Of a DNA stretch of 64,000 nt, positions 44,228 through 50,888 are shown piece after piece. Origin of the DNA: a virus; IMG/VR virus record IMGVR_UViG_3300010354_000046, positions 1 through 64,000 of that record. One strand, 5' to 3'. Both the position numbers and the translations under genes were made by a program. Position 1 is the stretch's first letter, and each line of letters opens with the position of its first letter. The notes beneath the pieces were generated by a model. That model was not told the origin of the DNA. It saw only the letters and a list, made by a program, of their open reading frames with translations, and searched no databases.

Positions 44228-44581
44228 ATGGCTACTGATAAAACTTTTACCGTTGCAGGCGTTTCCAAGCACAAGGGCGAATACAAAGTTCGCTTCGCCA
44301 ATGATATCATGCGTATCAAGAATCTTGATAAGGCAGGTCACGAAGACATCCGTCTCTGTGAACTGGACAAGGCAATGACCAAGTTCGATGCCATCAAGGC
44401 TATTAGTACTATGGCTGAGTTCTCAGACGCGGCTGCACAGAGCTGCATCAGTGAGTATCTTGAGGACAAAGCTCCCAAAGCCAAAACAGCACCTGCGAAG
44501 GTCCCTGCGAAGGCTACACCTAAGGCCAAGGCTACTGCGCCCAAGGCCAAAGTTACCGAGGACGAAGACGCTCCTTTCTAA
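44228..44581 (+). CDS. Early protein with Lys/Ala/Pro-rich tail
   Basis: 117 residues. The first 75 (FTVAGVSKHKGEYKVRFAND, IMRIKNLDKAGHEDIRLCEL, KFDAIKAISTMAEFSD) form a small folded domain; the rest is PKAKTAPAKVPAKATPKAKA, a histone-H1-like repeat, ending DEDAPF. This layout recurs in large-phage proteins and suggests nucleic-acid binding. The acidic DAPF end resembles single-stranded-DNA-binding-protein tails. Confidence 0.7.
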   Translation: MATDKTFTVAGVSKHKGEYKVRFANDIMRIKNLDKAGHEDIRLCELDKAMTKFDAIKAISTMAEFSDAAAQSCISEYLEDKAPKAKTAPAKVPAKATPKAKATAPKAKVTEDEDAPF

Positions 44582-44585
44582 ACAC

Positions 44586-44608
44586 AGGGGGTGCAATGCC
44601 CCCTTTCC
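44586..44608 (+). terminator. Possible weak terminator
   Basis: AGGGGG-TGCAATG-CCCCCT stem-loop followed by TTTCC, just after the 44581 stop; the short T-tract makes efficiency doubtful. Confidence 0.4.
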
Positions 44609-44627
44609 AATCTAACATATCTATATC

Positions 44628-44816
44628 ATGACCTGGGAACTCTACGAAGTTTGGGCTGTTGATTCTGACGGCCACGAGGATTTGATCGACACCACAAAAG
44701 ATCTTAAGGCAGCAAGGACCATGGCTAGAGCTAATCTAGACGATGATGTCGTTGAATGCATCATTTATCGTGAAAACGAAGACGGAGATTTGGAGATGGT
44801 AGAACGTGTTAGATAA
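44628..44816 (+). CDS. Small acidic early protein
   Basis: 62 residues: WELYEVWAVDSDGHEDLIDT, LKAARTMARANLDDDVVECI, YRENEDGDLEMVERV. Probable small beta-alpha-beta protein. No promoter of its own seen. It directly precedes the tRNA genes. Confidence 0.65.
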   Translation: MTWELYEVWAVDSDGHEDLIDTTKDLKAARTMARANLDDDVVECIIYRENEDGDLEMVERVR

Positions 44817-44826
44817 GTAAAAAACC

Positions 44827-44905
44827 GGGCCGTTAGCTCATGCTTGGTTAGAGCAGTGGACTCATAATCCATTGGTGCTAGGTTCGACTCCTAGACGGCC
44901 CACCA
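44827..44905 (+). tRNA. tRNA with CAT anticodon (Ile2-like, or elongator Met)
   Basis: Full cloverleaf: acceptor GGGCCGT/ACGGCCC, D arm GCTC/GAGC, anticodon loop CTCATAA, T arm CTAGG-TTCGACT-CCTAG, and an encoded CCA. G1-C72 pairing excludes initiator tRNA. The D arm and GACTCATAATC plus TTGGT variable region look most like E. coli tRNA-Ile2, whose C34 is changed to lysidine to read AUA; elongator Met is the alternative. Confidence 0.92.
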
Positions 44906-44908
44906 AAT

Positions 44909-44985
44909 CTGACTGTAGCTCAACTGGATAGAGCAACAGCCTTCTAAGCTGTAGGTCGGGGGTTCGAGTCCCTCCAGTCAGGCCA
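44909..44985 (+). tRNA. tRNA-Arg (TCT anticodon)
   Basis: Cloverleaf: acceptor CTGACTG/CAGTCAG, D arm GCTC/GAGC, anticodon stem ACAGC/GCTGT with loop CTTCTAA (TCT, reads AGA/AGG), T loop TTCGAGT, discriminator G and encoded CCA. Three bases after the first tRNA, so both are one transcript. Confidence 0.95.
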
Positions 44986-45022
44986 TTCTGCCCCGCACTC
45001 GCCTGTTGTATAAACGCAACAC

Positions 45023-45065
45023 CAATACCCATTCGGTTGACTTGGGTATTGAATTGTGCTATACT
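45023..45065 (+). promoter_or_regulatory. Hairpin-nested early promoter 6
   Basis: CAATACCC/GGGTATTG stem (45023-45030, 45044-45051), 13-base loop holding TTGACT (45037-45042); -10 TATACT (45060-45065); 17-bp spacer. Confidence 0.86.
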
Positions 45066-45097
45066 GTGTTCATAGTAAGCAATTAGGAGCGAACCAA

Positions 45098-45382
45098 ATG
45101 GCTAAACTGTTAATCCAAACCCAAGTTTATGAGAACTATGGCTACCGCTGGAAAGCCAAAGGAGGCGGCGACTATGTGGTTAAGAACTTTAAAGACTTCA
45201 ACCGTGTCACAGAGTTCGTCATGGCTCTCCGCAGCCAAGTCGAGCAGGACAACGAATTCTACCGCGAGCACATCATTGGTTGGGAAGTGGTTGCCGACGA
45301 CTACCTTACAGAGTTCGAGCGCGATCAGCTGGAGTACGAGGGCCAGATCCGCTACCCGGCCAACGAGCTGGTTGTAGAATAA
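45098..45382 (+). CDS. Early hypothetical protein
   Basis: 94 residues from the ATG at 45098 (TTAGGAGCG upstream): LLIQTQVYENYGYRWKAKGG, DYVVKNFKDFNRVTEFVMAL, EHIIGWEVVADDYLTEFERD. Beta-alpha, acidic end. The start QTQVYENYGYRWKAKGG is a pattern I recall in T4-like phages; function unknown. Confidence 0.7.
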   Translation: MAKLLIQTQVYENYGYRWKAKGGGDYVVKNFKDFNRVTEFVMALRSQVEQDNEFYREHIIGWEVVADDYLTEFERDQLEYEGQIRYPANELVVE

Positions 45383-45389
45383 GGAGTAC

Positions 45390-45494
45390 ATGATGCTTGA
45401 AATTCTTATTGCTGTATTGGTTATTGTCATCATTGGCGTGAATATTGCAACGACTGTATCGACTAGGTTTCGCCGGTGGCTCTATAGCAAATAA
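45390..45494 (+). CDS. 34-residue membrane micropeptide
   Basis: MMLEILIAVLVIVIIGVNIA then TTVSTRFRRWLYSK: a membrane helix with a basic C-terminus. AAGGAG lies 4 to 8 bases before the twin ATG codons. The stop is part of the next hairpin. Confidence 0.6.
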   Translation: MMLEILIAVLVIVIIGVNIATTVSTRFRRWLYSK

Positions 45495-45531
45495 CCTTTC
45501 GGTTGACAGGGTTACCAAAAGACGCTATAAT
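45492..45531 (+). promoter_or_regulatory. Hairpin-nested early promoter 7
   Basis: TAACC (45492-45496)/GGTTA (45510-45514) stem; TTGACA (45503-45508) in the loop; -10 TATAAT (45526-45531); 17-bp spacer. Confidence 0.8.
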
Positions 45532-45563
45532 TAAGGCTACAGTAAACAAACAAGGAGCGCAAA

Positions 45564-45803
45564 ATGGGTATGTGGACTACAGACAACCAAGATACAATGA
45601 GCCTGGTGCTCAAGGCATTCAGCGAAGCCGCTCGTGAAAACTATGGTGGTCATGCTTTTGAAGCAGGCTATCTACAGAGTGTGATAGTTAGCCTTGTGCC
45701 ACTCTTGCCCAAGCGGGCTCAGAAGGTCCTGATAGACGACATGGTTCGTGCCGCTAAGAAGCAAGAGCAAGAAGTCAGCAACAAGCAAAAGGAGACTGTA
45801 TGA
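45564..45803 (+). CDS. Small conserved early protein
   Basis: 79 residues: WTTDNQDTMSLVLKAFSEAA, AGYLQSVIVSLVPLLPKRAQ, LIDDMVRAAKKQEQEVSNKQ. All-helical. The YLQSxIVxLxxxLPKRxQ pattern recurs in large phages without function. Overlaps the next gene by four bases. Confidence 0.7.
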   Translation: MGMWTTDNQDTMSLVLKAFSEAARENYGGHAFEAGYLQSVIVSLVPLLPKRAQKVLIDDMVRAAKKQEQEVSNKQKETV

Positions 45804-46024
45804 TTAGAGAGCATATTCAGATTGATACCCGCCACGGTGGGCCTTACGATCGTGGATCGGCAGACAGCTACTACCGTCGTGGTCGTAACCCACACTTCTT
45901 CCGTGGTGACAGCTATCAATCCGAGCGTGTCACCTACAAGGACATGACTCCTGACGAGGTTGTGGCCTACAATGCAGGCTACGATGACAACGAAGAATTT
46001 GGTGACTACAAGGAGTGGTTGTGA
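45800..46024 (+). CDS. Conserved small early protein (HGGPYDRGSADSYY)
   Basis: 74 residues. RHGGPYDRGSADSYYRRGRN, PHFFRGDSYQSERVTYKDMT, EVVAYNAGYDDNEEFGDYKE. I recall this very distinctive start in many large-phage genomes; no function known. Its stop overlaps a GTG start. Confidence 0.75.
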   Translation: MIREHIQIDTRHGGPYDRGSADSYYRRGRNPHFFRGDSYQSERVTYKDMTPDEVVAYNAGYDDNEEFGDYKEWL

Positions 46025-46194
46025 TTTATCCCGAAGACATGACAGCTGAAGACATCATGGAGTTCGAGTACGAATGGGAACGCTACTGCGATTTGGCAGA
46101 TCCCTACAGCCTAGCCAGCATCAATGCTGAGCTTCAATGTGTTGCAGAAACACAACGCCAAAAGACCCTAGAGGTTGACGGGTCTTTCATTTGA
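46021..46194 (+). CDS. Small acidic protein, GTG start
   Basis: 57 residues found by direct translation from GTG 46021 (GTGA overlap): IYPEDMTAEDIMEFEYEWER, YCDLADPYSLASINAELQCV. Acidic and helical. Its 3-prime end codes through the next promoter hairpin (Leu-Glu-Val-Asp-Gly), so promoter and gene share bases. Confidence 0.6.
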   Translation: MIYPEDMTAEDIMEFEYEWERYCDLADPYSLASINAELQCVAETQRQKTLEVDGSFI

Positions 46195-46203
46195 GTATAT
46201 AAT
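46161..46203 (+). promoter_or_regulatory. Hairpin-nested early promoter 8, inside a gene
   Basis: AAAGACCC/GGGTCTTT stem (46161-46168, 46180-46187); loop with TTGAC, hexamer TTGACG (46175-46180); -10 TATAAT (46198-46203); 17-bp spacer. The whole hairpin is coding sequence of the 57-residue gene. Confidence 0.82.
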
Positions 46204-46236
46204 ACATACATATTAACACAACAGGGAGCGACCCAA

Positions 46237-46620
46237 ATGACTAAAGTAAACTATGACAAGTTCGCCAGCTTTGACCTGAACGAAGCCTGTGACCATTTTG
46301 ACAGCATGGACCAGCGGGCCTGGAAGAAGATTGGCAAGTTCATCGTTGCAGACGGTCAAGAGTACGTGGATGTCATGGAGAACCACTTTGACTTTGAAGA
46401 CACCGCAGAAGGCGAATACGCGGCCTTTGACGCAGGTGTCCGTTATGCACTAACTAAGATGAACACGGCCCTGGAAGCCGCAGGTATAGACGTACAGATC
46501 TGCGAAGTGGACCTTGTGGAGAGCATGGGCTTTATTATGGTCCGTTGCGATGATGAGCCCGAGGATTTTGTAAAACGAGCCCTAAAAAAGCCTGTCATGA
46601 TGGTTGACAGCTGGGTCTAA
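46237..46620 (+). CDS. Early hypothetical protein
   Basis: 127 residues: YDKFASFDLNEACDHFDSMD, HFDFEDTAEGEYAAFDAGVR, GIDVQICEVDLVESMGFIMV. Acidic, alpha/beta. Unrecognised. Its final codons (Met-Val-Asp-Ser-Trp-Val) contain the next -35 box. Confidence 0.65.
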   Translation: MTKVNYDKFASFDLNEACDHFDSMDQRAWKKIGKFIVADGQEYVDVMENHFDFEDTAEGEYAAFDAGVRYALTKMNTALEAAGIDVQICEVDLVESMGFIMVRCDDEPEDFVKRALKKPVMMVDSWV

Positions 46621-46632
46621 AGACTGTATAAT
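46604..46632 (+). promoter_or_regulatory. Gene-end-embedded early promoter
   Basis: TTGACA (46604-46609) in the codons for Val-Asp-Ser; 17-bp spacer; TATAAT (46627-46632). Confidence 0.85.
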
Positions 46633-46664
46633 AAACACTTCAACAACGCAAACAGGAGCGAAAC

Positions 46665-47012
46665 ATGTCTGCAAACTACACTCAAGAGCAGGTCAACGAA
46701 ATCGTACGTGAAGCACAAGAGGCAGCTCGTAAGGCTGCTCTGGACTTTTTCCAAACCCGTTTGGGCGGTCGTGACCAGTACGCCTGTGGCTTTGCCTGGG
46801 TCAACATCTACCGGGTCAAAGGCAACACCAAACTGGGCAAGATGCTCAAAGCCGCTGGTGTGCGTCAAGACTACACCAAAGCATTTCAAATTTGGAATCC
46901 CAGTGGCATGCCCGTGCAGAACGTAGACACTCTGGAAGCGGGTGCAGAAGCCGCCGCAAATGTCTTTCAAAAGTATGGCTTCGAAGCTTACGCAGGTAGC
47001 CGATTGGATTGA
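46665..47012 (+). CDS. Conserved early protein (CGFAWVNIY family)
   Basis: 115 residues: VNEIVREAQEAARKAALDFF, GGRDQYACGFAWVNIYRVKG, NTKLGKMLKAAGVRQDYTKA, FQIWNPSGMPVQNVDTLEAG. The CGFAWVNI...GNTKLGK and AFQIWNP blocks are familiar from T4-like phages. Function unknown. Its stop is part of the next -35 box. Confidence 0.72.
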   Translation: MSANYTQEQVNEIVREAQEAARKAALDFFQTRLGGRDQYACGFAWVNIYRVKGNTKLGKMLKAAGVRQDYTKAFQIWNPSGMPVQNVDTLEAGAEAAANVFQKYGFEAYAGSRLD

Positions 47013-47037
47013 CAAAAGGGCCGCAAGGCCTTATAAT
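47009..47037 (+). promoter_or_regulatory. Early promoter with the upstream stop codon inside the -35 box
   Basis: TTGACA (47009-47014) includes the TGA stop of the upstream gene; the 17-bp spacer holds GGGCCGCAAGGCC, itself a small hairpin; TATAAT (47032-47037). Confidence 0.86.
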
Positions 47038-47068
47038 AGATACTTCAACAAACAGTAAGGAGCGACAA

Positions 47069-47965
47069 ATGGGTAGACCCCTAGGCAGTAAGAACAAGGT
47101 TATGACACTGGCAGCACTCAAGCAGATTGAGTCCGACACCAAGAGCCTTGTACAGGATCCAGTTGAGAAAGACCTCAGCAAGGAAACAGACGAGCAGATT
47201 ATGGAGCGTCTGGGACAACGTTTTGAGATCCTGGAAGACATGACTCGTGCAGTCAAGAAGGGCGATGTACGTGCTATGATTGTATCGGGCCCTCCGGGTG
47301 TGGGCAAGAGCTTTGGCGTGGAGAAAGTACTAAGCAAGCACGATGTGTTCGCCGATGTTGCTGACGACAAGAAGCTGAAGAAGTACGAGATTGTCAAGGG
47401 CGCAATGAGTGCCATTGGCTTGTACTCAAAGCTCTATGAGTTCTCGGACAAGAAGTCAATCCTTGTGTTTGACGACTGTGACAGCGTATTGCTGGACGAC
47501 TTGAGCTTGAACATTCTCAAGGCAGCTCTGGACAGCAGTAAGAAGCGTACCATCCATTGGAACACTGACAGCAGGCTCCTGCGCTCAGAAGGTGTGCCCA
47601 ACAGCTTTGAGTTCAAGGGCGGTGCTATCTTTATTACCAATATCAAGTTCGACAACGTGCGCTCAAAGAAGCTGCGCGATCACTTGGAAGCATTGGAAAG
47701 CCGTTGCCACTACTTGGACTTGACTATTGACACAGAGCGTGAGAAGCTTCTACGCATCCGTCAGGTTGTACGTGATGCAGGCATGCTGGATGACTACGAG
47801 CTTAGTGATACAGCTAAGGCTGAAGTGGTAGACTTCATTGCAGACAATAGTAAGCGTATGCGTGAGCTGAGCTTGCGTATGGTGCTTAAGGTAGCAGACA
47901 TACGCCGTAGCATGCCCAACAACTGGCGTGCTGTAGTAGAGGTTACCTGTATGCGTAACCGTTAA
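47069..47965 (+). CDS. AAA+ ATPase
   Basis: 298 residues from the ATG at 47069 (AAGGAGCG upstream). SGPPGVGKSFGVEKVL is Walker A, SILVFDDCDSVL Walker B, AIFITNIKF sensor 1, and ESRCHYLDL holds a likely arginine finger. The basic N-terminus MGRPLGSKNK resembles an AT-hook. C-terminal RMRELSLRMVLKVADIRR is the lid helix bundle. Similar single AAA+ proteins are common in T4-like phages and may remodel a protein or DNA complex; partner unknown. Last gene of the early array. Confidence 0.88.
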   Translation: MGRPLGSKNKVMTLAALKQIESDTKSLVQDPVEKDLSKETDEQIMERLGQRFEILEDMTRAVKKGDVRAMIVSGPPGVGKSFGVEKVLSKHDVFADVADDKKLKKYEIVKGAMSAIGLYSKLYEFSDKKSILVFDDCDSVLLDDLSLNILKAALDSSKKRTIHWNTDSRLLRSEGVPNSFEFKGGAIFITNIKFDNVRSKKLRDHLEALESRCHYLDLTIDTEREKLLRIRQVVRDAGMLDDYELSDTAKAEVVDFIADNSKRMRELSLRMVLKVADIRRSMPNNWRAVVEVTCMRNR

Positions 47966-47971
47966 GAGTAA

Positions 47972-48069
47972 GCGGCCCGAGAGCCGCACTGGACCAGCCA
48001 ACGATTCGCTCCCGGTAACTGGTCCCCAAAAGGTCCCATAAGTCCGATTCGCTCCCGGCAAGACCTTTT
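47972..48069 (+). other. Three consecutive RNA stem-loops; two share a 14-base loop
   Basis: GCGGC/GCCGC (47972-47987); GGACCAG/CTGGTCC (47991-48025); AAAAGGTC/GACCTTTT (48028-48069). The stems of the last two are unrelated, but both loops contain CGATTCGCTCCCGG (48002-48015, 48045-48058). They lie in the 3-prime untranslated part of the AAA+ gene. Confidence 0.75.
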
Positions 48070-48071
48070 TC

Positions 48072-48101
48072 AAATCCCCGACTGGTTCGGGGATTTTTTT
48101 T
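48072..48101 (+). terminator. Strong rho-independent terminator ending the early array
   Basis: 10-bp stem AAATCCCCGA/TCGGGGATTT with loop CTGGT and eight T residues. Confidence 0.92.
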
Positions 48102-48278
48102 GATTGATGTGGAGGGGGGCCGGCATGTATTTTTATAAATTGTTGTTTTTACGCAACAGCGCATGCAAAATTCACCCATAGGTGTAAAATCACCACCCCG
48201 AATCTATAAGTACTTTTATTTTAAATTTTTCGCAGCCACGTTTTTTTACCCTGTAGACCCTCGCCGCATATATACAGT

Positions 48279-48455
48279 ATGAATGAACTGTATACGCAAA
48301 CTGAACAGATCCGTGGACGCTGGTATCGCTATGATCCGGACCGTGATATATGGTATCCCATAGACAATCAGGACTCAGCCGTAAGTGCTTGGGCATGGGT
48401 CATTGTTGTGGCATTTTTAGCGGCTCTAGCTTACTATGCTGAATACTTACGCTAA
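48279..48455 (+). CDS. 58-residue tail-anchored membrane protein
   Basis: MNELYTQTEQIRGRWYRYDP, DRDIWYPIDNQDSAVSAWAW, then VIVVAFLAALAYYAEYLR: soluble Tyr/Arg-rich part and a C-terminal membrane helix. The start is clear in the gap 48102-48546, though no strong ribosome-binding site is seen. Nothing else is visible in that gap apart from T-rich tracts. Confidence 0.55.
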   Translation: MNELYTQTEQIRGRWYRYDPDRDIWYPIDNQDSAVSAWAWVIVVAFLAALAYYAEYLR

Positions 48456-48537
48456 AACTGACCCCACCAGAACTCTAAGTACTTCTCCCAAATTTTTTGC
48501 GTACAGTTTTTTTTGGTGCTAGGACCCATTTCAACAC

Positions 48538-48545
48538 TATAAATA
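48538..48545 (+). promoter_or_regulatory. T4-like late promoter (TATAAATA)
   Basis: Exact TATAAATA. It places the transcript start near 48551, which favours the ATG at 48580 over the one at 48547. Confidence 0.65.
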
Positions 48546-48579
48546 TATGTTTACTACACTCAAAAGGAAACTTATCGCT

Positions 48580-48828
48580 ATGGCTAAACCATTTGAAGTC
48601 CGTTTTAAGAAGTCGGAGCAAGAACCCATATACGAAGGTCCTATGGCACACGAATATACTGATCCTCGTGCTTTAAGCTATATTGAACAGCGTTATCGTG
48701 AAGTACATCCGCATCCAGAGCAAAACCCATTTACGCATCCATGGTTGTTTAATCCCATGTCACCACCACGAGGCTTTGCTTGGGATCCATACTACGAGTG
48801 TTGGATCCGTGACATCAACTCCAAGTAA
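48580..48828 (+). CDS. Small conserved late protein
   Basis: 82 residues from the ATG at 48580 (AAAGGAAAC upstream). KPFEVRFKKSEQEPIYEGPM, YTDPRALSYIEQRYREVHPH, PWLFNPMSPPRGFAWDPYYE. Pro/His/Trp-rich, unrecognised. Alone on the plus strand; its end overlaps the convergent W-motif gene by 14 bases. Confidence 0.6.
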   Translation: MAKPFEVRFKKSEQEPIYEGPMAHEYTDPRALSYIEQRYREVHPHPEQNPFTHPWLFNPMSPPRGFAWDPYYECWIRDINSK

Positions 48829-49102
48829 GCAAGAATAACATACGGTTTCGATCTCTTCGAAACGCAACACAGGCTTCCCAATAACATTGGTTCTGCTGTT
48901 GACTGTAAGCCCATTCTACCCAATGTGGGCCTGTGTACTGATTAAGCCATGATTCCAGTGTATCAATACTGTTGATCCAATCTTCCTGCCAATTGGTCAT
49001 GATCTTGGGCCAGGGCACACGAGCCACATACTCAAATTCATGATACTCAGGCAAATAGTATATGTTGGGCATACAGTATTTACTGCCTGGGAAATTTGTC
49101 AT
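48815..49102 (-). CDS. Small W-motif family protein 6
   Basis: 95 residues, Trp/Tyr-rich: FEYVARVPWPKIMTNWQEDW, WLNQYTGPHWVEWAYSQQQN, ending CYWEACVAFRRDRNRMLFLL TWS. The end matches the 29118 protein (CVAF...LFLLxWS), although the two lie 19 kb apart on opposite strands. Upstream 49103-49198 is gene-free with a GC-rich hairpin GCGCAGC/GCTGCGC. Confidence 0.65.
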   Translation of the reverse strand: MTNFPGSKYCMPNIYYLPEYHEFEYVARVPWPKIMTNWQEDWINSIDTLESWLNQYTGPHWVEWAYSQQQNQCYWEACVAFRRDRNRMLFLLTWS

Positions 49103-49198
49103 TATACTAGCAGATAATTTGGCTAATTTTTGCTTAACCGGTTTTGCTTCGCGCTTGCGCTGTCGCGCAGCCTGGTTTCTAGCTGCGCTTCGCGATTC

Positions 49199-49807
49199 TT
49201 ATCTAAACTGTGGACCTGTACACCAACCCACTAGACTGTAGCGTTTGCCACGTGTTATGGGTGTAACCCTGTGTGTGATCACTGAAGGAAAGGCTATAAA
49301 TGTGCCCTGCTCTCTAGGCATTGGCTGTGGCTCCAAGCCCGTGAGTATTTCCAATTCGCCGCCTTCATAGGCCTGTGGCTGTGATAACTGTATGCTAAAA
49401 CTCAGTTTGCGATAGCTGTTGTCGCCCTGACTGGCATTGTCTATGTGCCAACCAAAAAAATCTCCCGTGTTATCATAGCAGGTAAACTGTAGAGGATCTA
49501 TATAGTCCAAATCAAAACGCCAGTCCACGCCATTGACCTGTTGTACTGCCGCAGTACAGCGTTCATAGATCCAGCGATAGTCCTCTACCGTGGGATCCAT
49601 CCAACAGACGTCTCCTCGGCGTACTGAATCCAAGTAGGCAACTTCCTGTTCTTGATGTACCTTGGCCGAGTGTCTCTTTTCTCGTGCCAGAACTAGGTCT
49701 ATAATTTGTCTACATTCTCTAGGCTGAAATACTCCGCCCAGTACTGCATAAATGTTAAATCTCTGTCGCAGTTGTTCTTGTGGTGTGCGTAGTGACCAAG
49801 CTAGCAT
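49199..49807 (-). CDS. 2OG-Fe(II) oxygenase, PKHD/prolyl-4-hydroxylase type
   Basis: 202 residues. FGWHIDNA gives the HxD pair, YRKLSFSIQLSQPQAYEGGE the core strands, and TFIAFPSVITHRVTPITRGK the distal His and 2OG-binding Arg. This is the complete HxD...H...R set, so catalysis is expected. PKHD-type hydroxylases are common in T4-like marine phages, substrate unknown. Its start overlaps the preceding gene by 53 bases, an unusually long overlap. Confidence 0.88.
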   Translation of the reverse strand: MLAWSLRTPQEQLRQRFNIYAVLGGVFQPRECRQIIDLVLAREKRHSAKVHQEQEVAYLDSVRRGDVCWMDPTVEDYRWIYERCTAAVQQVNGVDWRFDLDYIDPLQFTCYDNTGDFFGWHIDNASQGDNSYRKLSFSIQLSQPQAYEGGELEILTGLEPQPMPREQGTFIAFPSVITHRVTPITRGKRYSLVGWCTGPQFR

Positions 49808-50258
49808 TTGTGTCCTTTAGATAATAACCATAATTTACTGTGGTTTCATTGCGGCGATATTCTCTAGCACCGTTTTTCAAATGAAAGCGTCGTGCCAGTT
49901 CTGTCGGTGGGCTCAGTGTGACTATGCCCCGGATTTGATCGCCCCATTCGGCCAAGAGTCGTTGGCTGGCCTGACGTAGCAGTTCAGCACCTGCACCTGG
50001 ACTGTAACTCCAAATGGTGTAGAATACTGCTATGCTACATTGTTTGGGCATGGTTTCGAGGTCTTGTTCTGTGGAAGGAATATCACCCAACCAAGCCATA
50101 CAGGTCACTGCCAGTACACGGTCGTCCGTGTCAGTTAAGGCCATTATTTCGCTAAATTCATTTATACGCTGTTCAAGAGGAATGTGCGGTCGTACTGGAT
50201 CATCTTTGATGACTCTAGTAATAGGATGATTAATATCCTTGACACGCACAAACTCCAT
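49755..50258 (-). CDS. GNAT-like acetyltransferase-fold protein
   Basis: 167 residues. VLAVTCMAWLGDIP, then IAVFYTIWSYSPGAGAELLR, QASQRLLAEW and LARRFHLKNGAREYRR have the shape of a GNAT fold: central strand, a Gly-containing acetyl-CoA turn (SPGAGAELL) and the final FHLKNGA element. The classical QxxGxG is not exact, so activity is uncertain. Confidence 0.6.
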   Translation of the reverse strand: MEFVRVKDINHPITRVIKDDPVRPHIPLEQRINEFSEIMALTDTDDRVLAVTCMAWLGDIPSTEQDLETMPKQCSIAVFYTIWSYSPGAGAELLRQASQRLLAEWGDQIRGIVTLSPPTELARRFHLKNGAREYRRNETTVNYGYYLKDTNASLVTTHTTRTTATEI

Positions 50259-50315
50259 GATTGTTCTCCAGCATTATATACGTACTTATCCGTTCCACGG
50301 AAAAAGCCCCAAGTT

Positions 50316-50888
50316 CTAGGTTCGATACTGAGTATTGAAACTCAAAGTCATTCTGCCCTGGGCTTGGTTGTCCAGACTGTCATGTGCTAGCCAGCTGGGG
50401 AAAATGATCAAACGGCCCGGCTCAGCTAGAAACTCATGGAAATTTTCATTATAGAAAGTTGTGTGTGTACTAAGCTCAAACATGCGTAACTGTTCAATAG
50501 GACTGTGAACTCTGAGACTGCATGATCCCGGTGGTGTGTGAACGAACAAGGCTGCTGAAACTATGCTGTGTTCGTGTCTGTGCCGTTCAACTCTGTCGCC
50601 CGGATCATACCGATTGAGCCAGCTGTGATTTATATACAAGGGTCTACAGCCCACAGTCTTGGCCCACACATCAACTGCCTGTTCTAAGTCTTCACGTAGA
50701 TCCCTAAGGTCTGGATGCCCCAGTATGCCTCCAGGCCAGCCCTGGCGATTTGGGTAAGTAGTGGCTGCTAACAGTCTAACCCGTTCGTATTCCATGTGCA
50801 GGGCTAGGTCGGCTAATCGTGCAAAATCTTTATGACCTTTTAGATCATGCTGATGTATCACTGTGGGAAATAGCAGTACTTCATCCAT
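50316..50888 (-). CDS. 2OG-Fe(II) oxygenase-like protein 3
   Basis: 190 residues of the 2OG-FeII_Oxy_5 type: LFPTVIHQHDL at the start, NHSWLNRYDPGDRVERHRHE, HSIVSAALFVHTPPG, GRLIIFPSWLAHDSLDN and RMTLSFN. Metal ligands probably His in HRHEH plus distal His in LAHDS. Its start touches the stop of the helicase gene, so it is in the replication operon. Confidence 0.8.
   Translation of the reverse strand: MDEVLLFPTVIHQHDLKGHKDFARLADLALHMEYERVRLLAATTYPNRQGWPGGILGHPDLRDLREDLEQAVDVWAKTVGCRPLYINHSWLNRYDPGDRVERHRHEHSIVSAALFVHTPPGSCSLRVHSPIEQLRMFELSTHTTFYNENFHEFLAEPGRLIIFPSWLAHDSLDNQAQGRMTLSFNTQYRT

Noticed and set aside
44388-44615. Arg-rich 75-codon frame on the plus strand
   Set aside because: Shadow frame of the Lys/Ala-repeat coding end of the 44228-44581 gene.
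49103-49198. GC-rich hairpin region as a tRNA or rRNA fragment
   Set aside because: Repeated GCGC motifs form simple stems (GCGCAGC/GCTGCGC) with no cloverleaf; more likely a terminator-like spacer.
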